Below are positions 18,655-28,722 of a DNA stretch of 64,000 bases, one piece after another. The translations under genes and the position numbers were made by a program. The stretch is from an uncultured Coriobacteriaceae bacterium (GTDB lineage: Bacteria > Actinomycetota > Coriobacteriia > Coriobacteriales > Coriobacteriaceae): positions 62,001 through 126,000 of the forward strand of contig CALULH010000005.1 in NCBI GenBank assembly GCA_944321435.1, read 5' to 3'. Position 1 is the first letter of the stretch. Each line of letters begins with the position of its first letter. The notes under the pieces are model-generated. The model saw only the letters and a list, made by a program, of their open reading frames with translations. It did no database searches and had not been told where the DNA came from.

Positions 18655-19971
18655 TTACTCCGCCTGGGACTCCTCGGCGCGCTTGGCGTACTCGTCGACC
18701 TCGGTCACCTGGGCGTTGTCGACGAGCCACTCAATGGCCTTGCCGCGCTTGATGGAGTCGCGCACGGCCGGGATGCGGCCCTCGGCCTCGAACTGCTTCT
18801 TGGAAGCCTCGATGTCCTTGACGCCGGCGTCGGCGAACTCCTTGTCCACGTCCTCCTCGGTCACCTCGACCTCGAGATGACGGGCCAGGGCGTCGAGCGC
18901 CAGGGACTCGCGCGCAACGTCGTCGGCCTGACGGTGCAGGTCGGCGATGAACTGCTGGGAGCTGAGGCCGGAGGCCTGCAGCCAGCCGTCGAGCGTCATG
19001 CCCTGGGCGGCCAGGTTGCTCAGGAAGTTCTGGCCCAGCTCCTGGAAGACGGACTGAGCGTAGTCCTCGTCGACCTCCTCGAGCTCAAGGCGCGTGGCGA
19101 GCTCGGCCACGGCACGGTTCTCCTTGAGCTGCGGAAGCTTGCCCTTCTTGTCGGCCTCGACCTCGATCTTGATGGCGTCGCGCATGGCGGCGACGTCGTC
19201 GAAGCCGAAGGACTCCTTGGCGAACTCATCGGTGAGCTCGGGCACGTTGCGGGTGCGGATGGAGGTGATGGTCACCTTGACGGCGGCCTCCTCGGCCTCC
19301 TGGCCCTCGGGCGCCTCGGGAGTCCAAGCGATCTCCTTGGTCTCGCCCTTCTTCATGCCCACGAGCGCCTCGTCCACCGGAGCGGGCAGGTTGCCGGAGC
19401 CCACGGAGATCATGCGGCCCTTGTTGGCGAGCGCCTCGGCGTTCTTCACGTTCTCGATGTCGGCGTTGACAATGTCGCCGTTCTCGATGCCGCGGTCATC
19501 CTCGACCTCGTCGAAAGTGGTGTGATAGCCCATGAGCATGTCGACCTGGGCGTCGATCTCGGCCTCGGTGGCCTCGGCCGGCGGCATCTCGATGGCCACG
19601 GGATCATAGGAGCTGAGCTCGGCGGACGGGCGGAGCTTGTACTCCATCTGGAAGGTGTAGTCCTCGCCGTCCTTGACGATCTGGATGTCCTTGACGTCAC
19701 CGTTCTTGACCGGAACGATATCCAGCTCGTTCAGCACCAGCGGCTCGTTCTTCTCGAGCAGCTCGTTGGTGGCCTGACCGAGCACGAAGTCGCTGCCGAG
19801 CATGGCATCGATGACCGGGCGCGGAGCACGGCCCTTGCGGAAGCCCTGGAAGCGGTACTTGGACGCAGCGTCCTTGTACGCCTTCTTGATGGCAGCGTCG
19901 ACGTCGGCGGCGGGGATCGTCACCGTGGCGGTGAGCGTGCTGTCCTGGACGTCAGAAGCGGTGATGTTCAA
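18655..19971 (-). CDS. tig: trigger factor (ribosome-bound chaperone and PPIase)
   Basis: Chaperone of 438 aa that binds nascent chains at the ribosome exit. The ribosome-binding loop reads YRFQGFRKGRAPRPVIDAML. The central FKBP-like domain (GDIVNADIENVKNAE, SGNLPAPVDEALVGM) and C-terminal helical chaperone domain follow. The start appears to be TTG at 19971 with a strong AGGAGG seven bases upstream; a rare start codon can lower or tune expression. It lies 147 bp upstream of clpP on the same strand. Confidence 0.95.
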   Translation of the reverse strand: MNITASDVQDSTLTATVTIPAADVDAAIKKAYKDAASKYRFQGFRKGRAPRPVIDAMLGSDFVLGQATNELLEKNEPLVLNELDIVPVKNGDVKDIQIVKDGEDYTFQMEYKLRPSAELSSYDPVAIEMPPAEATEAEIDAQVDMLMGYHTTFDEVEDDRGIENGDIVNADIENVKNAEALANKGRMISVGSGNLPAPVDEALVGMKKGETKEIAWTPEAPEGQEAEEAAVKVTITSIRTRNVPELTDEFAKESFGFDDVAAMRDAIKIEVEADKKGKLPQLKENRAVAELATRLELEEVDEDYAQSVFQELGQNFLSNLAAQGMTLDGWLQASGLSSQQFIADLHRQADDVARESLALDALARHLEVEVTEEDVDKEFADAGVKDIEASKKQFEAEGRIPAVRDSIKRGKAIEWLVDNAQVTEVDEYAKRAEESQAE

Positions 19972-20067
19972 CGTTCCTCCTCATTGTGCGGCACGGCGCG
20001 GGTGCGCCGAGATAACCCTGAGCTACGCGGCGCCTGCGGTGACGCAGGGCCGGCGCGGCCGTATGGC

Positions 20068-20151
20068 TGGTGCGGGCGAAAGGACTCGAACCTTCACGGG
20101 AATCCCGCCAGGACCTAAACCTGGTGCGTCTACCAATTCCGCCACGCCCGC
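20068..20151 (-). tRNA. tRNA-Leu (anticodon UAG)
   Basis: The minus strand begins GCGGGCGTGGCGGAATTGG and ends in an encoded CCA. The 7-bp acceptor stem pairs with CGCCCGC. The anticodon loop TTTAGGT gives anticodon TAG, and a long class II variable arm is present, as expected for leucine. Confidence 0.97.
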
Positions 20152-20633
20152 ATTCTGGCCATAGCTTGTAAATCATAGCAAAAACGCACGCCTGTGCGCA
20201 GGAAAGAAGGTCGAATAGCGAAGCAACACAAAAGCGCCGCCGGTAAGGCGCGCCGGCGACGGCGCGAGGACGCAGCGGGCAGGGCGCGCCACGCCCTTGC
20301 GACCGCGGCATGGCGCCGCGGCATGAAAAAGCGCCTCTCCGCCTCGCCATGCGGAAAAGCGCTCTAAAGGGAGGTAGTGCCTCTGTCCGGCAGGCACTGA
20401 TGCTAACCTACCCACTCAACGTGAAACACCGTTCCACATATCAGCGCATCCACAGGGAATGCGCGAGTCCTGCATGAAACCTGCACGAGCCCGTGCGCCC
20501 TCAGCAATGCGAGCACCGTTTATACAGGTTTCTTTAAGGCAATCTATCACGTTTCCAACACGCCGGACATGAACCGTTTCCGCTTGCGCAGGTGAAGGCT
20601 TCAGAAGGTGATATTCGTGCTAGGCTCCCGGTC
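20152..20633. other. intergenic region between tRNA-Leu and DUF559-like gene
   Basis: About 480 bp with no convincing ORF. It contains the stem-loop at 20369-20413, a direct repeat of AAAAGCGC (near 20324 and 20354), and AT-richer DNA around 20515-20575 that could hold promoters for the flanking genes. No known riboswitch or RNA family was recognised. Confidence 0.5.
20369..20413. other. structured stem-loop with asymmetric bulge
   Basis: AGTGCCT and AGGCACT form a perfect 7-bp stem around a 9-base loop. Outward, GGGAGGT pairs with ACCT-A-CCC after a 7-base one-sided internal loop. This looks more like a small folded RNA than a simple terminator. No T run follows on either strand. Confidence 0.4.
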
Positions 20634-21662
20634 ATGGATACCGTCGTTGCATCACATATCACCGCCCTCCGCGCCATCCGCTGTGCACGGCGTCGCTCCT
20701 ATCTTCTGCCCTGGAATGAGATCGATGAACAGGAGCAGCAACGTGCCCTCTCCGCATGCTCTCCGGCCGCACGCGCACTGGACTGGGATTTTCTCGCCTA
20801 CAGCGGCATGGTCGACGCCGACAATCCCATGGCGCACATCCTGGTGGCCAATCCCAACGAGCGCCGAAAAAGCGCGCACGTCTCCTGCCATGTCGCCGCC
20901 GCAACACTGCCGCCGTGTTCGCTGCTTCGGGTCCGCAGCGGCCTATACGTTGCCTCCCCCGAGCTCTGCTGCCTGCAGTATGCTGAAACTCATTCGCTGA
21001 TCCAGACGCTCGCGCTGATCATGGAGCTCAGCGGCTCGTTCTCCATGCATGAAACGTTGTTCGATGAGGAACAGAAAGCCGATATGGAAGACGACGACGG
21101 CTACTGCGAGGCGGAACAAGCGCTCATCCTTGACGAACTCGGCGCCTATCTTGCGCGGGCAGCCGGAATGCGCGGGGTCGCTAAAGCGCGGCGGGCGCTG
21201 CGGTACGCGTGCGAGGGAGCCCGCTCTCCTATGGAAGTCATCATGGCGGCGCAATACCACCTGCCTTTCTCGCTCGGAGGGTTCGGATGCCGCTCCATGC
21301 TGCTGAACTATCAACTTCCCTTTACGCGGCAAGCGCAGGCAGCGTCGGGCATGCCGTACGCCGTGTGCGATGCCTACCTCCCTTCAGCGCGCGTCGACTT
21401 GGAGTACAACGGCGGGTATCACGACGGGCGTGGGGCGCGACTGCATGATGAGAGGCGCGCAGCGGGCCTGAGCGCGTTGGGCGTCCAGACCATCGTCGTC
21501 AACAATGAGCAGCTGAGGAACATCGAGGCGCTTGAGGCGATTGCGCAGACGATCTACCAGCGCGCCGGCAAGCGCTTCCAGAACCGCACAAAGGGGTCGG
21601 CGGTGAAGCAGCTTGATCTTTTGAACGAGCTGCGAAGGTGCTTCGGGCTCAAAGCATGCTGA
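20634..21662 (+). CDS. hypothetical protein with C-terminal DUF559/Vsr-like nuclease fold
   Basis: Protein of about 342 aa, not assigned to a named family. The C-terminal third contains VDLEYNGGYHD, then HDERRAAGLSALGVQTIVVN. This matches the D-x-E...G-x-H...D-x-x-R layout of DUF559/very-short-patch-repair-like PD-(D/E)XK proteins. The first two-thirds are mostly helical with no clear motif and may be a recognition domain. ATG 20634 (MDTVVASHITAL) is chosen; a GTG at 20592 is possible. It is followed 14 bp later by a 182-bp inverted-repeat element. A DNA-acting role is inferred from fold only. Confidence 0.6.
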   Translation: MDTVVASHITALRAIRCARRRSYLLPWNEIDEQEQQRALSACSPAARALDWDFLAYSGMVDADNPMAHILVANPNERRKSAHVSCHVAAATLPPCSLLRVRSGLYVASPELCCLQYAETHSLIQTLALIMELSGSFSMHETLFDEEQKADMEDDDGYCEAEQALILDELGAYLARAAGMRGVAKARRALRYACEGARSPMEVIMAAQYHLPFSLGGFGCRSMLLNYQLPFTRQAQAASGMPYAVCDAYLPSARVDLEYNGGYHDGRGARLHDERRAAGLSALGVQTIVVNNEQLRNIEALEAIAQTIYQRAGKRFQNRTKGSAVKQLDLLNELRRCFGLKAC

Positions 21663-21676
21663 GAGCCCGACGACCG

Positions 21677-21858
21677 TGTGCAAATACTCGAGCTATGAAC
21701 GATTTGCCGTTATGTTTCTTATTGCCAAGCATTTGATAACGCTCGTTTTATGCATGTGATCTCTTATTTCACCAGGTAATACGCAATGCGTATTCAAATT
21801 GTCCTGAACAAAGCTTGGATGAAATTACTAAATCGTTCATAGCTCGAATATTTGCACA
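21677..21858. mobile_element. MITE-like element with 29-bp terminal inverted repeats
   Basis: Terminal arms 21677-21705 and 21830-21858 are inverted copies with one mismatch (arm contains CTCGAGCTATGAACGATTT). The interior is AT-rich, unlike the surroundings, has a small palindrome AATACGCAATGCGTATT, and encodes nothing. The outer flanks on both sides resemble each other (AGAGCCC..GA.GACCG), a possible imperfect duplication. It is too small for its own transposase. A very long hairpin terminator is the alternative. Confidence 0.6.
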
Positions 21859-22064
21859 AGAGCCCCTGATGACCGGGGAGCAGTGGGCTCAGCTCGCCCA
21901 CCTGGCCACCTCTCGAGCCGTCTCTCAATCGCCTTATGCCGCAGATGGGCCCTGAGGGGAACATGGCCCGCAGGGTGCGTCCGACCGCTCGGGACTGTTC
22001 CAGTGCAAGCGCGCCTTCGGAAAACCGGCCCACAGGAAAATCGGCCAGATGGGTGCGGCCGGTG

Positions 22065-22100
22065 AAAAAAGGCGCTTGCGCGCTTAAGCGCGCAAGCGCC
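22065..22100 (-). terminator. xdhA terminator
   Basis: GGCGCTTGCGCGC and GCGCGCAAGCGCC (13 bp) pair around TTAA, followed on the minus strand by six T. It lies 27 bp past the xdhA stop codon and ends the xdhB-xdhC-xdhA operon. Confidence 0.95.
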
Positions 22101-22126
22101 CCTCGTCTAGATGGCAACTTCCGCCG

Positions 22127-24631
22127 TCAGCCCTCCTCCCCGAAGAGGACCTTCTCGGGGGTAAGGGGCAGCGTGCGGATGTAGTGGCCGGTGGCATGGG
22201 CCACGGCGCTGGCAATGGCGGGGCTCGGAGTGTTGATAACCACCTCGCCTATTGACTTGGCGCCCAACGGCCCCGTCTTCTCATAGCTCGGCACAAAGTC
22301 CACGCGGATGGACGGCACATCCTCGCGCGCGGGCAGCTTGTAGCTCATGAACGAGCGGGTGCGCATGCGGCCGCGAGCGTCGTACTGCACGTCCTCGGTA
22401 AGCGCCATGCCGATCCCCTGGCTGATGCCGCCCTCGGCCTGCACGCGCGCCAAGTTGGTGTTGACCACGGTGCCGCAGTCGACCACGCCCACGTAGTCCA
22501 CCACGTCGACCTTGCCGGTGGCCTTGTCGACGTCCACCTCGGCGATACCGGCCATGAAGGGGGGCGGCGAGAACTCCGACCATTGGGCGGCATGGGCCGT
22601 CAAGGCGTCACCCTTCCCGCCCGACACGCATTTGTTCGCAAAGGCCTCGAGCGTCATCTCGCGCAAAGGCGCCGGCGCGTTCCCCACAGCGCCCTCCGGC
22701 ACACCCGCCAGGCCCTCCGGCGCGGGCACGTAAACGCGGTCTCCGTCAAAGCGCACGTCCGCCGGGTCAACGCCCCACCAGCCAGCCGCCATCCGCGCCA
22801 TCTGCGCACGCAGCTGCTCGGCCGCCTTGAGCGTCGCCGCACCGGTTATATACGTAGTCGAGCTCGCATAGGAGCCCGTGTCGTAGGGGCTCGTGTCGGT
22901 ATCGACGCCGCGGACCACCACCCGGTCCACCGGGCAGTCCAGCGCCTCGGCCGCAAACTGCGCCAAGATGGTGTCGCAGCCGGTGCCCATGTCGGTGGCC
23001 CCGATGGACAGGGCGTAGAAGCCGCCCTCCTCCAGGCGCAGGTCCACGCTGCCGATATCCACGTTGAGGATGCACGACCCCTGCATGGCGAGCGACACGC
23101 CGAGCGCACGGACCTTGTCGCCCATATCGCGCGCAAGCGGCTTCTTGTCCCAGCCGATCATCTCCTGGGCCCGGCGCAGGCAGCGCTCGAGCGTGGTCGA
23201 GTAGAGCACCTGGTTGTCGAACTGCGGCATGAGCTCGCCCTCGCGGGTGAGGTTTTGGACCCGCAGGTCGCAGGGGTCCATGCCGAGCGTATCTGCCAGC
23301 TCGTTCACCGCGCTCTCCAGCGCGAACAAGCCCTGCGTGGCACCGTACCCGCGGTACGCGCCAGCCGGCATGGTGTTGGTGTAGACCACCTGGAAGGTAA
23401 AGCGGCTGGCAAGCGCGCGGCTGTAAAGCGGCAGCGACTTATGCCCGGACAGGCCCACCGTAGTGGGTCCGTGCTCGCCGTAAGCGCCGGTGTTGGAGAG
23501 CGTGTGGAGGTCGATCGCCACGATGGTGCCGTCCTTGCGCGCGCCCAGGCGCACGTGCATCTGCATCTCATGGCGCGAGTTTGAGGCCGTCATGGTCTCC
23601 TCGCGCGTATAGGTGATCTTGACCGGACGGCCCAGGCGCTGCGCCGCGAAGGCCACGAACGTCTCGCAGCAGCCGGTCTGCTTGGCGCCGAAACCGCCGC
23701 CGATACGGGGCTTGACCACGCGCACCTGCGAGGGGGGAATTTCGAGCGCCGTGGCGATCTGCCGGCGGATGTGGAACGGGACCTGGGTGGAGCTCACACA
23801 GGTGATGCGCCCGTACATGTCCGGGTAGGCGTAGGCGCGGAACGTCTCCATCATGGCCTGCGCGTCGGCCTTGGTGTGGTACACGCGGTCGATAACCACC
23901 TCGGCCTGGGCAAAGGCGGCGTCCAGGTCGCCGAAGGAGCTCTCGCCCTGCGCGCAGATGTTGCGGAGGCGCTCGTTGTTGATCCAACCGGCCTTTACCT
24001 GGTAGCCCTCCTCGTCGTGAACCACCACCGGGTTGTCTATGGCGCTGGTGAAGTCGAGCAGGGCGGGCAGAACCTCGTAGTCGACCTTGATGAGGCGCAG
24101 CGCCCGCATGGCGGCGCGCTCGGTCTCCGCGACCACGAAGGCCACCTCGTCGCCCACGTAGCGCACAACCTCGTCCAAGATGAGGCGATCGTAGGGAGAG
24201 GCCTCGGGGTTGGACTGCCCGGCCAAGGTGAAGCGCGTGCGCGGCACGTCGCGGTAGGTGTAGACGGCCACCACGCCCGGTACCTTGAGCGCGCGGCCCG
24301 TGTCGATGGCCCTGATGCGGGCATGGGCGTGCGGCGAGCGCAGGATCTTCATAACGAGGGCATCGGCGGGGGCCAGGTCGTCGGTGTAGACGGGCTTTCC
24401 GGCGAGAAGCGCACGCGCATCCTTCTTGACCACCGGATGCGAGACCTGCGCGAGACCCGGGGTGATCTCGCGGGCCAGGTCGTACGAGGACGATGCCGGC
24501 CAGGCGGCGTTTGCGTAAGCGCGCGTAGCGGCGGGCTTGGTGTAGGCCGGGGACGCGTCGGGCGCGGGGGCAGCGGCGGGCCGGGCGCCGTTCTCCGCCT
24601 GCTGACGCGACGTGTTAAGCGACTCGGTCAT
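22127..24631 (-). CDS. xdhA: xanthine dehydrogenase, molybdenum-binding subunit
   Basis: Large catalytic subunit of about 834 aa of a molybdopterin hydroxylase, expected to oxidise hypoxanthine/xanthine (or a related purine) in the cytoplasm. Visible family blocks are the aldehyde-oxidase-like N-terminus (SHPVVKKDARALLAGKPVYTD in two parts), IGGGFGAKQTG, AYRGYGATQGL, and the C-terminal active-site Glu in LGAKSIGEVVIN. The ATG at 24631 follows GGGGAGGTGG and is one base past the xdhC stop, implying coupling. About 50 N-terminal residues are Ala/Pro-rich and extra to the family. A terminator follows directly. Confidence 0.92.
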   Translation of the reverse strand: MTESLNTSRQQAENGARPAAAPAPDASPAYTKPAATRAYANAAWPASSSYDLAREITPGLAQVSHPVVKKDARALLAGKPVYTDDLAPADALVMKILRSPHAHARIRAIDTGRALKVPGVVAVYTYRDVPRTRFTLAGQSNPEASPYDRLILDEVVRYVGDEVAFVVAETERAAMRALRLIKVDYEVLPALLDFTSAIDNPVVVHDEEGYQVKAGWINNERLRNICAQGESSFGDLDAAFAQAEVVIDRVYHTKADAQAMMETFRAYAYPDMYGRITCVSSTQVPFHIRRQIATALEIPPSQVRVVKPRIGGGFGAKQTGCCETFVAFAAQRLGRPVKITYTREETMTASNSRHEMQMHVRLGARKDGTIVAIDLHTLSNTGAYGEHGPTTVGLSGHKSLPLYSRALASRFTFQVVYTNTMPAGAYRGYGATQGLFALESAVNELADTLGMDPCDLRVQNLTREGELMPQFDNQVLYSTTLERCLRRAQEMIGWDKKPLARDMGDKVRALGVSLAMQGSCILNVDIGSVDLRLEEGGFYALSIGATDMGTGCDTILAQFAAEALDCPVDRVVVRGVDTDTSPYDTGSYASSTTYITGAATLKAAEQLRAQMARMAAGWWGVDPADVRFDGDRVYVPAPEGLAGVPEGAVGNAPAPLREMTLEAFANKCVSGGKGDALTAHAAQWSEFSPPPFMAGIAEVDVDKATGKVDVVDYVGVVDCGTVVNTNLARVQAEGGISQGIGMALTEDVQYDARGRMRTRSFMSYKLPAREDVPSIRVDFVPSYEKTGPLGAKSIGEVVINTPSPAIASAVAHATGHYIRTLPLTPEKVLFGEEG

Positions 24632-24632
24632 A

Positions 24633-25187
24633 CTAGGCCACCTCCCCGGAAGCCGCAGCGGAAACGGGGGCGACGGGTGCGGGCCCGGCAACGTCGGCCA
24701 TTACCGAGGTCCCCTGCCAGTCGTCCGGCCCCAGCGCGCAGCCCAGGTAGCGCTTGACAGCGCGCATCTGGCTCATGTAGCCGGTGCAGCGGCAGAGGTT
24801 GCCGGCCAGGTAATGGCGAATCTCCCCGTCGGTGGGCACGCGGCCAGCGAGCTCGCGCTCAAAGGCAAGCACGTTCATGATGAGCCCCGGCGAGCAGAAG
24901 CCGCACTGCTCGGCCCCTTGCTCGGCCAGGCACTGGGCAAGGCGCGCGGACTCGGCCTGCAGGCCCTCCAACGTCGTGACGGAGCGGCCGTCCGCGCGCA
25001 CGGCGAGCACGGCGCACGACAGCACGGGCGCGCCGTCGAGCCACACGGTGCACAGCCCGCAGTTGGTCGTCTCGCATCCGCACTTGACGCTCTTGCAGTT
25101 GTGGTCGCGCAGGAACGCGTACAACGTGGTGTCGGGGGCCACGTCGTCGGTCACCGCGACGCCGTTGAGCTTCATGGTTACGTTCAC
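24633..25187 (-). CDS. xdhC: xanthine dehydrogenase, [2Fe-2S] subunit
   Basis: Electron-transfer subunit of 184 aa with two [2Fe-2S] centres. The first is Cys38, Cys43, Cys46 and Cys58 (CETTNCGLC...SC). The second has CGFC and CRCTGY downstream. It passes electrons from the molybdenum site to the FAD subunit. A GTG start at 25187 is chosen because GTGA overlaps the xdhB stop codon by four bases and GGGGAGAGG lies upstream. The last ~30 residues are an Ala/Pro-rich tail not typical of the family. Confidence 0.93.
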   Translation of the reverse strand: MNVTMKLNGVAVTDDVAPDTTLYAFLRDHNCKSVKCGCETTNCGLCTVWLDGAPVLSCAVLAVRADGRSVTTLEGLQAESARLAQCLAEQGAEQCGFCSPGLIMNVLAFERELAGRVPTDGEIRHYLAGNLCRCTGYMSQMRAVKRYLGCALGPDDWQGTSVMADVAGPAPVAPVSAAASGEVA

Positions 25188-26059
25188 TGCGCCTCTCCCC
25201 TCTCGGCGCGCGCGGCGGCGCGGGCTTCGGCAGACGATTCCAACGCGTCGGTCCGCACAGGGCCGGCCGCGTCCTCCACGGCGCGGCACGCCAGCACGCC
25301 GGCCACATGGCGGCGGTAGCGCTCGCTCGCCCACATATTGCCCGAGAAGGGCAGCGTCCGGGCCGCGTCCGCAAGGGCTTCGAGCTCTGCCGGCGCGGGC
25401 TCCGCGGAAAGCGGCGTCGCGACCAGCCGCGCCCTGCCGGGACGGGCCCCCACGGCCACGCGCCAGCCGCCGCCTTGCGCGTAAACGGCGCAGGCGCTCG
25501 CCACGGGAAAGTCGGTCGACTGGTTGCGCACGGCCTGGTAGCTTGCCCGTACGGGACCGGCCGGGACGATGACGCGTGTCAGAACGTCGCGCAGGCGGCC
25601 CTGTCGGGCGAGAAGGTCCTCCATGGGCAGGCGGCCGGCTCCGACCAGCTCCGCATGCGCGCCCAGCGCCAAAAGCGCGCAGCACACGTCGGAGAAGCCG
25701 AAACGCCCCGCCACGCTGCCGCCAACGGTGGCCACGTTGCGGAACTGCACCCCCACGATATCGCGGACCGCGCGGGCGAGAAGACCGTCGGTTGCCGCCG
25801 CGAGCTCGGCGCTTCGCTCAAGCTGGCGCAGCGTTACGTACGCGCCGATGCCCAGCGCCCGCCCGAACACCGGGTCGTCGTCGATCGGCTCGACGGTGTC
25901 GAGCGCGCAGTCGGCAAGGTCGATGGCAACCGGGATCGTGCCCGTGCCCAGCCTGAGCCATGCGCCGCCGCCCAGCACGCAGGCGCGCCGGTTTTGCCGC
26001 ACGAGCTCGTAGGCCTCCTCAACGCTGCCCACGCGCACGTACTTGCCCATAGAAAGCAT
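25184..26059 (-). CDS. xdhB: xanthine dehydrogenase, FAD-binding subunit
   Basis: FAD subunit of about 291 aa (CoxM/PCMH type). Signatures are ACVLGGGAWL (phosphate loop), FRNVATVGGSVAGR (FAD contact) and the C-terminal CO-dehydrogenase flavoprotein domain (PARTLPFSG-like, with SERYRRHVAG). The ATG at 26059 is chosen because AAAGAGGGGAG precedes it; in-frame starts further up lack sites. It is the first gene of the three-subunit operon, and the dyad at 26097-26119 lies just upstream. Confidence 0.9.
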   Translation of the reverse strand: MLSMGKYVRVGSVEEAYELVRQNRRACVLGGGAWLRLGTGTIPVAIDLADCALDTVEPIDDDPVFGRALGIGAYVTLRQLERSAELAAATDGLLARAVRDIVGVQFRNVATVGGSVAGRFGFSDVCCALLALGAHAELVGAGRLPMEDLLARQGRLRDVLTRVIVPAGPVRASYQAVRNQSTDFPVASACAVYAQGGGWRVAVGARPGRARLVATPLSAEPAPAELEALADAARTLPFSGNMWASERYRRHVAGVLACRAVEDAAGPVRTDALESSAEARAAARAERGEAQ

Positions 26060-26096
26060 GCGTCTCCCCTCTTTGACGAGCGCCCTCATTATGTTG

Positions 26097-26119
26097 GCTA
26101 ACACGCGAATGCGTTTAGC
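26097..26119. promoter_or_regulatory. dyad operator upstream of xdhB
   Basis: GCTAACACGC-gaat-GCGTTTAGC is a palindrome 38 bp upstream of the xdhB start, overlapping the likely promoter (CATAAT on the minus strand nearby). Its half-site CTAAC/GTTTAG resembles the ends of the CTAACAAAAAGTTTG repeats at ygeX. A shared regulator is possible. Confidence 0.5.
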
Positions 26120-26249
26120 ATACCTTGTGCGCGGGGAATGCGCTCGCCACAAGCCCTGGCAAGGGCCCGCGGTGCCGCAAAAAGCTACAACTCACCACGT
26201 AAGAGAGCGGTAGCGCACCTAGCTCGATTTTATTTGTACATGAGAATAA

Positions 26250-26876
26250 GGCGGGCGAGAAGATCAAGCCGCCGTCGCGGCCCGCGCCGCGCGCCGTCTG
26301 ACGAGCCTCTGCCAGCTGCGCGCCGAGACGGCTTGGCGAACCGCGCAGATCCAAGACGCGGCCACTGTGGAGCGCGCGGCCAACATCCTCGCGCGCTCGC
26401 GCAAGATAGGCCTCTTCGGCGTGAGCGTCAACGCGCTTCTGCTCGCGCTGTTCCAGCGCAAGTGCATGACCATAGGAGTCGACGCCGCGCAGCCGCCGCA
26501 GGCCGAGTTCGGGATCTTCGCGCGCACGCTCACCGCCGAGGACTGCGCCCTTATGGTCTCCTACACGGGCGAAAGCGAGTACCGCGCTCCCATGAAGCGC
26601 ATACCGCTGCTGCGGGCAAACGGCGTCAAGATCATCTCGATCACCGGCGAGGGCGATAATTACCTGCGCGCCAACTCCGACGTCAACCTCACGATCCTGA
26701 GCTGCGAGAGCCTGTACGCGAAAATCGGGACCTTCTCCACCGAGGAGTCGGTCTCCTGCGTGCTCGACATGCTCTACGGGTGCCTGTTCGCCAAAAACTA
26801 CGAGAGCAACCTACGCTTCAAAACCGAGACCTCGCGCATGGTCGAACTGAACCGCCGCCCCGGGGCGCCGGAATAA
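26250..26876 (+). pseudogene. RpiR-type regulator, N-terminally truncated (SIS domain only)
   Basis: The C-terminal SIS (sugar isomerase) domain is well preserved: RSRKIGLFGVSVNALL, LMVSYTGESEYRAPMK and VKIISITGEGDN. In-frame sequence upstream of the best-placed GTG (26367) continues the family linker (LCQLRAETAWRTAQIQDAAT) back to a TAA at 26247-26249. The N-terminal HTH domain (about 80 residues) is absent from all frames. A 169-aa SIS-only protein could be made from the GTG, but its ribosome site is weak. It probably represents a former MurR/RpiR regulator, now broken, beside the divergent xdh operon. Confidence 0.7.
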
Positions 26877-26882
26877 AGAAAG

Positions 26883-26908
26883 GCGCCGCGGAAGCCCCTC
26901 CGCGGCGC
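26883..26908. terminator. GC hairpin between SIS gene and gdhA
   Basis: GCGCCGCGGA and TCCGCGGCGC pair around a 6-base loop. It follows the SIS stop codon; on the minus strand it is followed by TTTCTTTATT, so it may be a second stop for gdhA. Confidence 0.65.
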
Positions 26909-26916
26909 GCGCCAAC

Positions 26917-26954
26917 AAAAAACGGGCGGGACGGCAACGCCGCAACCCCGCCCG
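26917..26954 (-). terminator. gdhA terminator
   Basis: On the minus strand CGGGCGGG pairs with CCCGCCCG across a 16-base loop and is followed by TTTTTT. It lies about 55 bp past the gdhA stop codon. Confidence 0.85.
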
Positions 26955-27010
26955 CAGCAAAGCGAAACCTTAGGCGCCCGTTTATCCTAAGCGCCTGAGA
27001 GCCGCCGCCC

Positions 27011-28722
<1,712 letters not shown>

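Noticed and set aside
21794-22117. 107-codon minus-strand ORF downstream of xdhA
   Set aside because: It runs through the xdhA terminator and the inverted-repeat element, and lacks a ribosome site or homology.
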